From positions 1 through 64,000 of the forward strand of contig NZ_MTIC01000023.1 in the NCBI RefSeq assembly GCF_001999765.1: DNA of 64,000 nucleotides. The letters are read 5' to 3'. The notes beneath the pieces are model-generated. The model searched no databases, was not told the origin of the DNA, and saw only the letters and a program-made list of their open reading frames with translations. Made by a program: the position numbers and the translations under genes. The stretch is from Sinomonas mesophila (lineage in GTDB: Bacteria; Actinomycetota; Actinomycetes; Actinomycetales; Micrococcaceae). How positions within the stretch are numbered: the first letter of the stretch is position 1; each line of letters begins with the position of its first letter. Shown here in pieces: positions 51,621-61,140 of the stretch.

Positions 51621-52121
51621 ATGCGCACACTCGTTCTGAATGCAGGATATGAACCGCTCGCGGTTGTCACCTTCCGCCGGGCGCTCGTGCTCGTGCTCGC
51701 CGGCAAGGCGAGCATTGTCGCGGAAGACGGCGATCCAGTCGTCGGACCGCGCGAGGTGCTGGGCCGCCCGTCGGTGATCCTGCTGAACCGGTACATCAGG
51801 CCCCGCCGAACCTACGCCACCGCCGTCACGAGACGCGGGGTGCTCCGTCGCGACGGGCACACATGCGCGTACTGCGGCAAGGCGGCACACACCGTGGACC
51901 ACGTCCTGCCCCGCTCCCGCGGGGGCGCGGACTCGTGGGAGAACCTCGTGGCATGCTGTCTGCGCTGCAACAACGTCAAGGGTGACCACACCCCCGGGGA
52001 GATGGGCTGGAAGCTGCGCTTCACGCCCGCCCCTCCGGCCGGGACGTTCTGGCAGATCAAGGAGCTCGAGAAGCCCGTCGAGCAGTGGAGCCCCTTCCTC
52101 GCTCCGGAGTCGGCGGCCTGA
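51621..52121 (+). CDS. HNH endonuclease
   Basis: This 166-aa protein has a standard HNH nuclease domain: two zinc-binding pairs CAYC and CLRC, and the catalytic TVDHVLPRSRGGADSWENLV. The first 70 residues (RTLVLNAGYEPLAVVTFRRALVLVL) form the N-terminal module common in the actinobacterial HNH family. The role in the cell is unknown; family members are often conserved and not linked to mobile DNA. The ATG at 51621 has AGAGGAA upstream. Confidence 0.88.
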   Translation: MRTLVLNAGYEPLAVVTFRRALVLVLAGKASIVAEDGDPVVGPREVLGRPSVILLNRYIRPRRTYATAVTRRGVLRRDGHTCAYCGKAAHTVDHVLPRSRGGADSWENLVACCLRCNNVKGDHTPGEMGWKLRFTPAPPAGTFWQIKELEKPVEQWSPFLAPESAA

Positions 52122-52150
52122 ACGGGACGGATCCCGGGGCCACCGGCGCG

Positions 52151-52843
52151 GTGGGTCTGGAGTTTGATGCCGTCGTGCTCGCGGGCGGCCGGGCCACACG
52201 CCTCGGCGGATACCCCAAGCCGCAGCTCGACTACGCCGGTCTCTCGCTCCTTGAGCGCGCCCTCGGTGCGGTGCGCGCTGCGCGGATGGCCGTCGTCGTC
52301 GGCCCCGGGCCCGGGGAGCTCGGCGGGCCGCCGCGGACTGCCGCCATGCCGGCGGGCAGGCCCTCGCCCCGGCGCGTCGTCTACGCCCTCGAGGAGCCTC
52401 GCTTCGGCGGCCCGCTCGCGGCGCTCGGGACAGGGCTCGCCGCCCTGTCCTCCGCGGGGGCGGGCCCCGACGGCGGTCCCTGGACGGCGCTGCTCGCCGC
52501 AGACCTGCCGCGCGTGGGCGAGGCGGTCGCCCTGCTCCTCGGGGCCGCGGCGGCGGATCCGGCCGTCGACGGGATCGTGGGCCAGGACGAGTCGGGGAGG
52601 AACCAGCCGCTCCTTGCGCTCTACCGGCGCGGGCCGCTCGAGCGAGCCGTCGCGGAGATCGAGCGCGAGAAGGGCCTCGCCGACCGGCCCCTGCGCGAGC
52701 TCGTTGCTAGGCTTGACCTGCTGCCCCTGCCGCTGCCGCCGGGCCTGTCCGACGACGTCGACACCTGGGAGGCCGCCGAGCGCTGGGGCATCGGCCGCCC
52801 GGAGTCGCCGGGGGCCGCGGCACGGCGAGAGGACCCCCGATGA
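52151..52843 (+). CDS. mobA: Molybdenum cofactor guanylyltransferase (MobA-like)
   Basis: This 230-aa NTP-transferase attaches GMP to molybdopterin to make the bis-MGD cofactor. The N-terminal loop DAVVLAGGRATRLGGYPKPQ binds the nucleotide, LLAADLPRV holds the metal-binding Asp, and VDGIVGQDESGRNQPLLALYRRG is typical of MobA. I chose GTG 52151; a longer in-frame GTG at 52085 would overlap the HNH gene. Its stop overlaps the next gene by four bases. Confidence 0.8.
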   Translation: MGLEFDAVVLAGGRATRLGGYPKPQLDYAGLSLLERALGAVRAARMAVVVGPGPGELGGPPRTAAMPAGRPSPRRVVYALEEPRFGGPLAALGTGLAALSSAGAGPDGGPWTALLAADLPRVGEAVALLLGAAAADPAVDGIVGQDESGRNQPLLALYRRGPLERAVAEIEREKGLADRPLRELVARLDLLPLPLPPGLSDDVDTWEAAERWGIGRPESPGAAARREDPR

Positions 52844-53202
52844 GCGAGCCTTCGACAGGCGCAGGCCGTGCGGACGACGCCGGCACCGATGCGGCCGGCG
52901 CCGCCCGCCCGAACGACACCCCGGACCTGGACGCGCTCCTGCGCTCGTGGAGCGACCGGCTCCTCGACGAGCTGGGCCTGGAGGACGTGCAGATCGACAT
53001 CGGCGCCATCCTCGGCCTTGCCGGCGTCGCCGCCCACCGGGTGGTCCGCCCCGCCGCCCCGCTGACGACGTTCATCGCCGCCTACGCTGCCGGGCTCGCC
53101 GTCGGCCGCGGCCAGGCCGACGAACGGCCCGCCATGGAGTCCGCGATACAGGCCGCCCTGAGCCTCGCGAAGGCACACGGGGCGGCCGGGACCGAGGGAT
53201 GA
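52840..53202 (+). CDS. DUF6457 domain protein
   Basis: This 120-aa protein belongs to the DUF6457 family of unknown function that sits between mobA and moeA in actinobacteria. The conserved core is LDALLRSWSDRLLDELGLEDVQIDIGAILGLAGVAAHRVVRPAAPLTTFIAAYAAGLAVG-like (read here in pieces), mostly helical, with an N-terminal disordered stretch. Four-base overlaps join it to mobA and moeA. Its placement suggests a role in cofactor or molybdoenzyme maturation. Confidence 0.82.
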   Translation: MSEPSTGAGRADDAGTDAAGAARPNDTPDLDALLRSWSDRLLDELGLEDVQIDIGAILGLAGVAAHRVVRPAAPLTTFIAAYAAGLAVGRGQADERPAMESAIQAALSLAKAHGAAGTEG

Positions 53203-54521
53203 CGGCCGGCTCCGACGCGGCCGACTCCCACCACCACGCGCTCGAGCACACCTGGACGGAGGCGCGCGAGGCCGCCGCCCGGGGGGCCGGTCCGCTCCCG
53301 CCGTCCGAGGTCCCGCTCGCCCGCGCCGCGGGCCGCACGCTCGCCGAGGACCTGACCGCCCTGCGGGACATGCCACACTACGCGTCCTCGGCCATGGACG
53401 GCTGGGCCGTGAGCGGCACCGGCCCCTGGATCCTCGCCGAGCCGGGCGAGCCGCTCACCGCGCACCAGGCGAGCCCGATCGTCACCGGCGGTGCCCTGCC
53501 GCCGGGCACGCGCGCCGTCCTGCGCCGCGAGCGCGGCGAGGTCGTCCCCGACGAGGACGGTCTCCCGCACCTGCGGACGGGGCCGGGCGCGCCTCCCGGG
53601 TCGCCCGGCGGCGGCGCCGACATCCGCCCCGCGGGCCAGGAGGCCAAGGAGGGGGAGACCCTGCTGCCGGCGGGGACCGTGCTCGGGCCCGCCCAGGTGG
53701 CCCTGGCCGCCCTCGCGGGCTACGACACGCTCCGCGTCACCGGCCGGCCACTCGTGACCCTCGTCCGCACCGGCGGGGAGGTCGAGGAGAGCGGGCTGCC
53801 GGGTCCGGGCCGCGTCCGGGACGTCTTCAGCTTCCTCATCCCGCCGCTGCTCGAGGCCTACGGCGGCATCCTCGTGGGCCACGAGAAGATTGGCGACGGC
53901 GCCGAGGAGTGGGCGGCGGCACTTGCGGAGCACGACGGCGCGGCGCCGCCCGACGTCGTCATCACCACCGGTGGCACCGGCAAGGGCGGCACCGACTACT
54001 TCCGCGAGACGGTCGCCGCGATGGGCGGGCGCCTCCTCGTCGACGGCGTGGCGATGCGCCCCGGCCACCCGACGGTCCTCGCCGAGCTTCCCGACGGCAG
54101 GTTCTTCCTCGGCCTGCCGGGGAATCCCCTTGCGGCCATCGTGGGGCTCGTCACCGTCGGCGAGCCGCTGCTTGCGGCGCTGTCGGGACGCGAGCCGCTC
54201 GCCGCCGTCGAGCTTCCGAGCGGCGAGGTGTTCGAGGCCGAGCTCAAGCGCACCCGGGTGATCCCGTTCCGGCGGGTCTACGGCATGGCCTCGCCGGCGA
54301 CGGGCGTCGGCTCGGGGATGCTGCGCGGACTGGCCTCGGCGGATGGCCTCATGGTCGTCCCGCCGCACGGAGCCGAGCTGGGCGAACCCGTCCCGTGCCT
54401 GCCGCTCCCGTGGGGGCGGCCGCTCGCCGCGCCGTCGTCGGGCGGGGCCGGGCAGGGCAGGGCGAAGCGGCGTTCGGTGGCGTCGAAGGACCCTGTGGAC
54501 TGGAGCGCCCTCGATGGCTGA
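53199..54521 (+). CDS. moeA: Molybdopterin molybdenumtransferase MoeA
   Basis: MoeA inserts molybdate into molybdopterin. The 440-aa protein shows MPHYASSAMDGWAV, a TGGALPPGTRAVLRRE segment, ADIRPAGQEAKEGETLLPAG, VTLVRTGGEVEES and ITTGGTGKGGTDYFRETVA, then LPGNPLAAIVG, the usual MoeA order. The ATG at 53199 overlaps the previous stop by four bases, so mobA-DUF6457-moeA is one translationally coupled operon. Confidence 0.93.
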   Translation: MTAGSDAADSHHHALEHTWTEAREAAARGAGPLPPSEVPLARAAGRTLAEDLTALRDMPHYASSAMDGWAVSGTGPWILAEPGEPLTAHQASPIVTGGALPPGTRAVLRRERGEVVPDEDGLPHLRTGPGAPPGSPGGGADIRPAGQEAKEGETLLPAGTVLGPAQVALAALAGYDTLRVTGRPLVTLVRTGGEVEESGLPGPGRVRDVFSFLIPPLLEAYGGILVGHEKIGDGAEEWAAALAEHDGAAPPDVVITTGGTGKGGTDYFRETVAAMGGRLLVDGVAMRPGHPTVLAELPDGRFFLGLPGNPLAAIVGLVTVGEPLLAALSGREPLAAVELPSGEVFEAELKRTRVIPFRRVYGMASPATGVGSGMLRGLASADGLMVVPPHGAELGEPVPCLPLPWGRPLAAPSSGGAGQGRAKRRSVASKDPVDWSALDG

Positions 54522-54592
54522 GGATGGCAGGGGGACGCCCGCATCGTGGAACCCCCTACCGCGAATTTGTTCCGCATAGCACGATAGGTTGC

Positions 54593-56920
54593 ATGACTCA
54601 CAACTCGCCCGTGACGGACATCAATGAGGATTCCCTCCACGTCGAGGCCCCCGAGACCGCGGCGGCCGGGCTCAAGGCCGTGACCGTGGCCCTCCAGCGC
54701 GGGCTCGAGCAGGCCGGTCCGGCCCGCACGGCCCGGGCGCTCCTGCGCCTCAACCAGCGCGGCGGCTTCGACTGCCCCGGCTGCGCGTGGCCGGAGTCGG
54801 ACGGGCGGCGCAAGGCGGCTGAGTTCTGCGAGAACGGCGCCAAGGCGGTGGCCGAGGAGGCATCGGTCTCTGCCGTGACTCCGGAGTGGTGGGAGGCGCA
54901 CCCCCTCGAGACGCTCAAGGACAAGACCGACTACTGGCTCAGCAAGCAGGGCCGCCTCACCGAGCCGGTCGTCCTGCGCCCCGGCGACGACCGCTACCGG
55001 CGGATCTCGTGGACTGACGCCTTCGAGCTCGTCGGCGAGCACATCCGGGCCTCGACGCCGGACCGCTGCGTCTTCTACACCTCGGGCCGCACGGCGAACG
55101 AGACCGCGTTCATGTACCAGCTCTTCGCGCGCAGCGTCGGGACGAACAACCTCCCGGACTGCTCGAACATGTGCCACGAGTCCTCCGGCTCCGCCCTCAA
55201 CCCGACGATCGGGATCGGCAAGGGCACCGTCTCGCTCGAGGACATCCACCGCGCCGAGCTCGTGTTCGTCGTCGGCCAGAACCCGGGCACGAACCACCCG
55301 CGCATGCTCTCGGCGCTGGCCGACTGCAAGGCCGGCGGCGGCAAGGTCGTCGCCGTGAACCCCCTCCCCGAGGCAGGGCTGCTGAACTTCAAAGACCCGC
55401 AGACTGTGGCCGGCGTCGTGGGCGACGGGGTCTCGATCGCCGACGAGTTCCTGCAGATCAAGGTCGGCGGCGACCTCGCGCTGTTCCAGGCCCTCGGCCA
55501 CCTCCTGCTCGAGGAGGAGAAGCGCGCCCCCGGCACGATCGTCGACCGCGCGTTCGTGGAGTCGCAGACCGAGGGCTTCGAGGCCTACGCCGCGGCCCGC
55601 GCGACGATCGACTGGGAGGAGACCGAGAAGGCCACAGGCCTCTCGCGTCTGGCGATCTCCGAGGTCGCCGGCATGCTCGCACGCTCGAAGGGCACGATCA
55701 TCTGCTGGGCCCTCGGGGTCACGCAGCAGCCGCACTCCGTGGACACGATCCGGGAGATCATCAACCTCCTGCTCCTGCAGGGCAACTTCGGCAAGCCGGG
55801 CGCCGGCGCGTGCCCCGTGCGGGGTCATTCCAACGTCCAGGGCGACCGCACGATGGGCATCTGGGAGAAGCCCAAGGAGTGGCTGCTCGAGGCACTGGAC
55901 AAGGAGTTCGGTATCACGTCCCCGCGGCACCACGGGTTCGACTCGACCGAGACCCTCCACGCCTTCGAGGCGGGGGAAGTCGACGTGTTCGTGCAGATGG
56001 GTGGCAACTTCGCCCAGGCGAACTCCGAGACCGAGGGCCTCGAGGCCGGCATGCAGAATGCGGGCCTCACGGTCCACATCTCGACCAAGCCCAATCGCTC
56101 GCACATCGTGGCCGGCAAGACCTCGCTCATCCTGCCCACGCTGGGGCGGACCGACCGGGACGACAAGCACCCGGGCGGGAAGCAGTTCCTCTCGGTCGAG
56201 GACTCGATGTCCTGCGTTCACTCGACCCAGGGTCGGCTCGAGCCCATCTCGGACCACCTGCTCTCCGAGCCGGTCATCGTCGCCCGCATGGCTGCCGCGA
56301 CCCTCGGCGAGGACCACGCGGTTGACTGGCGCGCGATGGCCGAGGACTACGACGTCATCCGCGACCACATCTCACGCGTCATCCCGGGCTTCCAGGACTT
56401 CAACGAGCGCATCCGCACGAAGAACGGCTTCGTCCTGCCGAACCCGCCGCGCGACACCCGCACGTTCGCGACGGACCAGGGCAAGGCCCAGTTCTCGGTG
56501 CGCCCGCTCGAGTACCTCGAGGCCCCCAAGGGGCACCTCATCCTCCAGACGGTGCGCAGCCACGACCAGTACAACACGACGTTCTACGGCGTCGACGACC
56601 GCTACCGCGGCATCCGCGACGGCCGACGCGTCGTCCTCGTCCACCCCGAGGACTTGGCCGAGCTCGGCTTCGAGGACCGCCAGCTCGTCGACGTCGTGAG
56701 CGTCTTCCGCGGTGAGGAGCGGCGGGCCGACCGCTTCCGGCTCATCTCCTACCCGACGGCGCGGGGCTGCGCTGCGGCCTACTTCCCCGAGGCGAACGTC
56801 CTCGTCCACCGCGACCTCGTGGCCCGCGAGTCGAACACCCCGGGCTTCAAGGCCCTCACGGTCCGGTTCGAGCCGCACGTGCCCAGCGGTGACGAGGCCC
56901 GTGTGGGCCAGCTGAGCTAG
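54593..56920 (+). CDS. FdhF/YdeP-type molybdopterin oxidoreductase
   Basis: This 775-aa protein is an FdhF/YdeP-like formate-dehydrogenase-type oxidoreductase. Cysteines C61, C64 and C79 (GFDCPGCAWPE, EFCENG) are near the N-terminus. The Mo/Se position carries Cys, C194 in SNMCHESSG, so the enzyme would not need selenocysteine. NPGTNHPRMLSAL, LGVTQQPHSVDT and GACPVRGHSNVQGDRTMG bind the pterin. Whether it oxidises formate is unproven; YdeP relatives have been tied to acid resistance in E. coli. No electron-transfer subunit is encoded nearby. Confidence 0.85.
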   Translation: MTHNSPVTDINEDSLHVEAPETAAAGLKAVTVALQRGLEQAGPARTARALLRLNQRGGFDCPGCAWPESDGRRKAAEFCENGAKAVAEEASVSAVTPEWWEAHPLETLKDKTDYWLSKQGRLTEPVVLRPGDDRYRRISWTDAFELVGEHIRASTPDRCVFYTSGRTANETAFMYQLFARSVGTNNLPDCSNMCHESSGSALNPTIGIGKGTVSLEDIHRAELVFVVGQNPGTNHPRMLSALADCKAGGGKVVAVNPLPEAGLLNFKDPQTVAGVVGDGVSIADEFLQIKVGGDLALFQALGHLLLEEEKRAPGTIVDRAFVESQTEGFEAYAAARATIDWEETEKATGLSRLAISEVAGMLARSKGTIICWALGVTQQPHSVDTIREIINLLLLQGNFGKPGAGACPVRGHSNVQGDRTMGIWEKPKEWLLEALDKEFGITSPRHHGFDSTETLHAFEAGEVDVFVQMGGNFAQANSETEGLEAGMQNAGLTVHISTKPNRSHIVAGKTSLILPTLGRTDRDDKHPGGKQFLSVEDSMSCVHSTQGRLEPISDHLLSEPVIVARMAAATLGEDHAVDWRAMAEDYDVIRDHISRVIPGFQDFNERIRTKNGFVLPNPPRDTRTFATDQGKAQFSVRPLEYLEAPKGHLILQTVRSHDQYNTTFYGVDDRYRGIRDGRRVVLVHPEDLAELGFEDRQLVDVVSVFRGEERRADRFRLISYPTARGCAAAYFPEANVLVHRDLVARESNTPGFKALTVRFEPHVPSGDEARVGQLS

Positions 56921-56929
56921 GATGCAGTC

Positions 56930-57787
56930 GTGGGCAGGCTGAGCCAGCGGCGCCGGGTGCACCGCTATGTCCTGGGCAGCGAGCATCCCGTGCGCCATCG
57001 TGAGGACGTGCTCGCCGTCGAGGAGCCCCTCGAGATCCGGCTGACGTCCCCCGCCGGGACCATGTCCTACAGCGTCACCATGCGCACGCCGGGGCACGAC
57101 TTCGACCTCGTCGCCGGCTTCCTCGTGTCCGAAGGTGTCATCTGGGAGCCTGGGCAGCTCGTCGCGGAGCGCTTCTGCGCGGGCGAGGACGAGAACGGCG
57201 TGCAGACCTTCAACGTCGTCGAGGCCCAGCTGCGGCCGGGCGTCGTCGCGCCGGAGATCGGCCGGAACGTCTACACCTCGAGCTCGTGCGGGATCTGCGG
57301 GACGGACTCGATCGAGGCCGTTCGCCGCGCCGGACATCACGGCCCGGCGGACGACGGTGTGCGGCTGGACCCGGGCGTCGTCGCCGCCCTGCCCGACCGA
57401 CTGCGCGAGGCGCAGGCGCTCTTCGACCGGACGGGCGGGGTGCACGCCGCCGGGCTGTTCCGCATCGAGGACGACGGCGCGCGGGCAGAGCTGCTGTGCG
57501 TGCGCGAGGACGTGGGGCGGCACAACGCCGTGGACAAGGTCGTGGGCTGGGCGCTGCGCGAGGGCATGCTGCCCCTGCGCGGGACGGTCCTGCAGGTCTC
57601 CGGCCGGGCGTCGTTCGAGCTTGTCCAGAAGGCCGCGATGGCTGGGATCCCCGTGCTCGCCGCGGTGAGCGCGCCGTCGTCGCTCGCGGCCGAGCTCGCG
57701 GAGGAGTCCGGCGTGACCCTGGTCGGCTTCAGCCGGGGCACGGGCTTCAACGTCTACGCGGGCCACGACCGCTTCCCCACCTCCTGA
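56930..57787 (+). CDS. fdhD: Formate dehydrogenase accessory sulfurtransferase FdhD
   Basis: FdhD moves sulfur from IscS to the molybdenum cofactor, needed for formate dehydrogenase activity. The 285-aa protein has the redox pair C120 and C123 in SSSCGICGTDSIEAV, CVREDVGRHNAVDKVVGWAL and VSGRASFELVQKAAMAGIPVLAAVSAPSSLA-like stretches. The GTG at 56930 has TAGGA upstream. It begins 9 bp after the oxidoreductase gene, so the two are one unit. Confidence 0.93.
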   Translation: MGRLSQRRRVHRYVLGSEHPVRHREDVLAVEEPLEIRLTSPAGTMSYSVTMRTPGHDFDLVAGFLVSEGVIWEPGQLVAERFCAGEDENGVQTFNVVEAQLRPGVVAPEIGRNVYTSSSCGICGTDSIEAVRRAGHHGPADDGVRLDPGVVAALPDRLREAQALFDRTGGVHAAGLFRIEDDGARAELLCVREDVGRHNAVDKVVGWALREGMLPLRGTVLQVSGRASFELVQKAAMAGIPVLAAVSAPSSLAAELAEESGVTLVGFSRGTGFNVYAGHDRFPTS

Positions 57788-57807
57788 CCCAGACGACCAC
57801 CCCCGAC

Positions 57808-57904
57808 GTTTCGGGTACGTATCTCGTCGCCGATTCGCCCTTTCGGGTACATCTCTGCGTACCCGGGAGGGCGAAAACGCGTCGAGATACGTACCCGAAA
57901 CGGG
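57808..57904. repeat. Repeat locus 2 (forward-forward-reverse-reverse hairpin)
   Basis: Two forward copies of TTTCGGGTAC-type units (57808-57829 and 57841-57853) are followed by two inverted copies (57859-57869 and 57880-57904). The halves pair as one long imperfect hairpin of roughly 45 bases per arm with an eight-base loop. Locus 1 at 36558-36811 has the same order. It lies between fdhD and the mannosidase gene, both on the + strand, and may end fdhD transcription. Confidence 0.75.
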
Positions 57905-57986
57905 AGTGGGGAAAGGGGGTTCCGCTGGGGCCTACGGCAGAGTAGGTTGGAATGCCAAGAGGTTAGTCAACTGATTGGATCATTCC

Positions 57987-60900
57987 GTGCATGACGACCG
58001 GCGCATCACCGAGGCCCGCGTCGACAGGTTCCTCCGCGAGCGCCTCCAACCGGCCATCTACCGCCGGGCACTCGCGCTCGGCGTCGAGCGGTGGGATGCC
58101 CCCGGCGAGCCCGTCCGTGCCGAGGAGGCGTTCGCCCAGAGGTACTCGCCGGCAGCTTCCGGGGACGCCTGGGGGGCCGCCTGGGGCACGACGTGGCTCC
58201 GGCTCACGGCCGAGGTCCCTGACGGCTGGGGAGGGCCGGGCACCGACGTGGAGGCCATCGTCGACCTCGGATTCAGCCACCAGCTGCCCGGCTTCCAGTG
58301 CGAGGGGCTCGTATGGCGCTCCGACGGCACGACCGCCAAGGCCCTCAACCCGCGCAACCACTACGTCCCGGTCGCGCTTCTCGGCGGCGGGCCGCGGCTG
58401 GAGTTCTACGTCGAGGCGGCGGCCAACCCCGACATCGCCCAGGGCTGGACCTTCCAGCCCACGCCGCTCGGCGCCCGCGAGACCGCGGGCCCCGAGGCGC
58501 TCTACCGGCTCGGCAGGCTCGTGCTCGCCGAGCGGGACACGACCGCGTGGGAGCTCGTTCAGGATGTGACGTGCCTGAGCGGGCTCATGCACGAGCTCCC
58601 CGACGACAGGCCCCGCCGCCATAGGATCCTGCGCGCGCTCGAGAGGATGGCGGACGCCGTGGATCCATACGACGTCGCCGGCACGGCCGCCGCGGGGCGC
58701 GAGGCCCTCGCTGAGGTGCTTGCCGAGCCGGCCTCGGCGAGCGCCCACAGGCTCGTCGCCACGGGCCACGCGCACATCGACTCCGCGTGGCTGTGGCCCT
58801 TGCGCGAGACTAGGCGCAAGTGCGCCCGCACGTTCTCCAACGTCATCGCCCTCATGGACGAGGACCCTGACTTCGTCTTCGCCTGTTCCTCCGCCCAGCA
58901 GTTCGCCTGGATCCAGGCTGACTACCCGGAGCTCTTCGACCGGATCAAGGAGAGGATCGCCGACGGCCGCTTCGTCCCCGTGGGCGGTATGTGGGTCGAG
59001 TCGGACACGAACATGCCCGGCGGCGAGGCCATGGCCCGGCAGTTCCTGGAGGGCAAGCGCTACTTCCTCGAGCAGCTCGGCGTCGAATGCGAGGAGACGT
59101 GGCTCCCGGACACGTTCGGCTACTCCGCGGCGCTCCCGCAGATCGCGCGCTCGGCGGGGAACCGCTGGTTCCTGACGCAGAAGATCTCCTGGAACCAGAT
59201 CAACCGCTTCCCCCACCACACCTTCCTGTGGGAGGGCATCGACGGCTCGCGCGTCTTCACGCACTTCCCGCCCGCGGATACCTACAACTCCGACCTGCGC
59301 GCCTCCGACCTCGCGCACGCCGAGCGGAACTTCCGCGAGCACGGGCGGGCGAGCCTCTCCCTCATCCCCTTCGGCCACGGCGACGGCGGCGGCGGGCCCA
59401 CGCGCGAGATGATGGCCGCCGCGCGGCGTTGGGCCGACCTCGAGGGCTCGCCGCGGGTCGAGGTTGCCTCGCCCCGGATCTTCTTTGCCGAGGCCGAGCG
59501 GGAGTACCAGCCACCGCCCGTGTGGGTCGGGGAGATGTACCTCGAGAAGCACCGCGGGACCTACACCGCCCAGGCCCGCACGAAGCAGGGCAACCGGCGC
59601 GCCGAGCATGCGCTGCGTGAGGCCGAGCTCTGGTGCACGGTCGCGGCGGTGCGCGCGGCCGCCGGCTACCCCTCTGACGAGCTGCGTCGGCTCTGGCACC
59701 AGACCCTCCTGCTGCAATTCCACGACATCCTCCCCGGCAGCGCGATCGCCTGGGTCCACCGCGACGCCGAGCGGATCTACGGCGAGATCGTCGGCGACGC
59801 CGAGCGGCTCATCGCCGAGGCCGCCCGCGCGCTCCTCGGCCCGGGGGAGACGGAGTTCCTCCTCAACGCCGCCCCGCAGGAGCGCGACGGCGTGCCCGCC
59901 CTGGCCGCGGGCGCCGTCGTGCGCACCGGCCCACCCGCGCGCGTCCAGGAGCGGACGACGCCGGGCGGCCGCCGCTGGCTGCTCGACAATGGGCTCGTTC
60001 GGGCCGAGGTCGACGAGCGCGGCCTCCTCGTCTCGCTCGTGGACGCCGCGACGGGGCGCGAGGCCATCGCGCCCGGTGCTGCGGGCAATCTCTTCCAGCT
60101 CCACCGAGACACGCCCAATGAGTGGGACGCGTGGGACCTCGACGAGTTTTACCGGCACAGCGTCGAGGCCTTCCCACGGGCCGACGCGGTGCGCGCCGGC
60201 GAAGGGGCGCCGGGGGAGGCGGTGCTCGAGGTCGAGCGGCCCTTCGGCGCCTCCCGCGCGCGCCAGCGCATCGTCCTCGCGCCGGGGGCGGCGTCCCTGA
60301 GGATCGAGACCGAGGTGGACTGGCACGAGCGGCAGAAGCTGCTCAAGCTCGGCTTCCCCTTCGACCTCCGGGCCGAGCGCAGCGCCGCCGAGACGCAGTT
60401 CGGGCACGTGTTCCGGCCCGTGCACGCGAACACGTCGTGGGACGCGGCCCGGTTCGAGGTCTGCGCGCACCGCTGGATCCACGTGGGCGAGCCCGGCTAC
60501 GGCGTGGCCGTGGCCAACGACGCGACGTACGGCCACGACGTCACCCACGCCATCCGCCCGGACGGGGGAACGACGACGGTGGTGCGGCTCTCGCTGCTCA
60601 AGTCGCCGCTCTACCCGGACCCCGGGGCCGACTCCGGGACGCACCGCTTCACGGTGACCGTCCTGCCGGGCGCGGGGATCGCCGACGCCGTGCGCGAGGG
60701 CTACCGCGTCAACCTGCCCGAGCGCAGGGTCCGGGGTGGGCGGGCTGTCGAGCCCCTCGTCGCCGTGGCCGATCCCGCGGCGGTGGTCGAGGCCGTCAAG
60801 CTCGCCGAGGATGGTACGGGCGATGTCGTCGTCAGGCTCTACGAGTCGCTCGGCTCGCGCACCGTGACCGAGGTCACCGCGGGCTTCCCTTGCGCTGCGA

Positions 60901-61040
60901 TCGAGGCCGTTGACCTGCTCGAGCGCCCCCTCGCCGCGGGGGCACCCCATCCGGCCGAGGACCTCGGAGAGGGGCGGACAAGGCTGCGCCTGCGGCCCTT
61001 CGAGATCGTGACGCTGCGGTTCCGGCGGCCCGGCGCCTGA
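57987..61040 (+). CDS. Alpha-mannosidase (GH38)
   Basis: This 1017-aa cytoplasmic GH38 enzyme hydrolyses alpha-mannosides. Zinc ligands are in GHAHIDSAWLW (H261, H263, D265), and the nucleophile is D375 in WLPDTFGYSAALPQ. The middle holds an EMYLEKHRGTYTAQARTKQGN stretch and the second His-Asp pair FHDILPGSAI. The C-terminal half is the beta-sandwich part. GTG 57987 (MHDDRRIT) matches the usual family start; an upstream TTG at 57975 is less likely. No sugar transporter is adjacent. A strong terminator follows. Confidence 0.93.
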   Translation: MHDDRRITEARVDRFLRERLQPAIYRRALALGVERWDAPGEPVRAEEAFAQRYSPAASGDAWGAAWGTTWLRLTAEVPDGWGGPGTDVEAIVDLGFSHQLPGFQCEGLVWRSDGTTAKALNPRNHYVPVALLGGGPRLEFYVEAAANPDIAQGWTFQPTPLGARETAGPEALYRLGRLVLAERDTTAWELVQDVTCLSGLMHELPDDRPRRHRILRALERMADAVDPYDVAGTAAAGREALAEVLAEPASASAHRLVATGHAHIDSAWLWPLRETRRKCARTFSNVIALMDEDPDFVFACSSAQQFAWIQADYPELFDRIKERIADGRFVPVGGMWVESDTNMPGGEAMARQFLEGKRYFLEQLGVECEETWLPDTFGYSAALPQIARSAGNRWFLTQKISWNQINRFPHHTFLWEGIDGSRVFTHFPPADTYNSDLRASDLAHAERNFREHGRASLSLIPFGHGDGGGGPTREMMAAARRWADLEGSPRVEVASPRIFFAEAEREYQPPPVWVGEMYLEKHRGTYTAQARTKQGNRRAEHALREAELWCTVAAVRAAAGYPSDELRRLWHQTLLLQFHDILPGSAIAWVHRDAERIYGEIVGDAERLIAEAARALLGPGETEFLLNAAPQERDGVPALAAGAVVRTGPPARVQERTTPGGRRWLLDNGLVRAEVDERGLLVSLVDAATGREAIAPGAAGNLFQLHRDTPNEWDAWDLDEFYRHSVEAFPRADAVRAGEGAPGEAVLEVERPFGASRARQRIVLAPGAASLRIETEVDWHERQKLLKLGFPFDLRAERSAAETQFGHVFRPVHANTSWDAARFEVCAHRWIHVGEPGYGVAVANDATYGHDVTHAIRPDGGTTTVVRLSLLKSPLYPDPGADSGTHRFTVTVLPGAGIADAVREGYRVNLPERRVRGGRAVEPLVAVADPAAVVEAVKLAEDGTGDVVVRLYESLGSRTVTEVTAGFPCAAIEAVDLLERPLAAGAPHPAEDLGEGRTRLRLRPFEIVTLRFRRPGA

Positions 61041-61078
61041 GCCGGGCGGGACCGAACGATGCCTCGGCTTAAATGGCT

Positions 61079-61112
61079 GAGTGGTGGCGGCCCTTGCGGG
61101 CCGCCGCCACTC
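61079..61112 (+). terminator. Terminator after the mannosidase gene
   Basis: A 15-bp stem (GAGTGGTGGCGGCCC / GGGCCGCCGCCACTC) with a TTGC loop begins 38 bp after the stop. Confidence 0.85.
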
Positions 61113-61140
61113 ATCCCCCCAATGCAAGGAACCCCTGTCC

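Noticed and set aside
54593-56920. Selenocysteine formate dehydrogenase
   Set aside because: The metal-ligand position is encoded by a normal Cys codon and no in-frame TGA or SECIS-like hairpin is seen.
57808-57904. CRISPR array
   Set aside because: The repeats alternate in direction and there are only four partial units per locus, without uniform spacers or cas genes.
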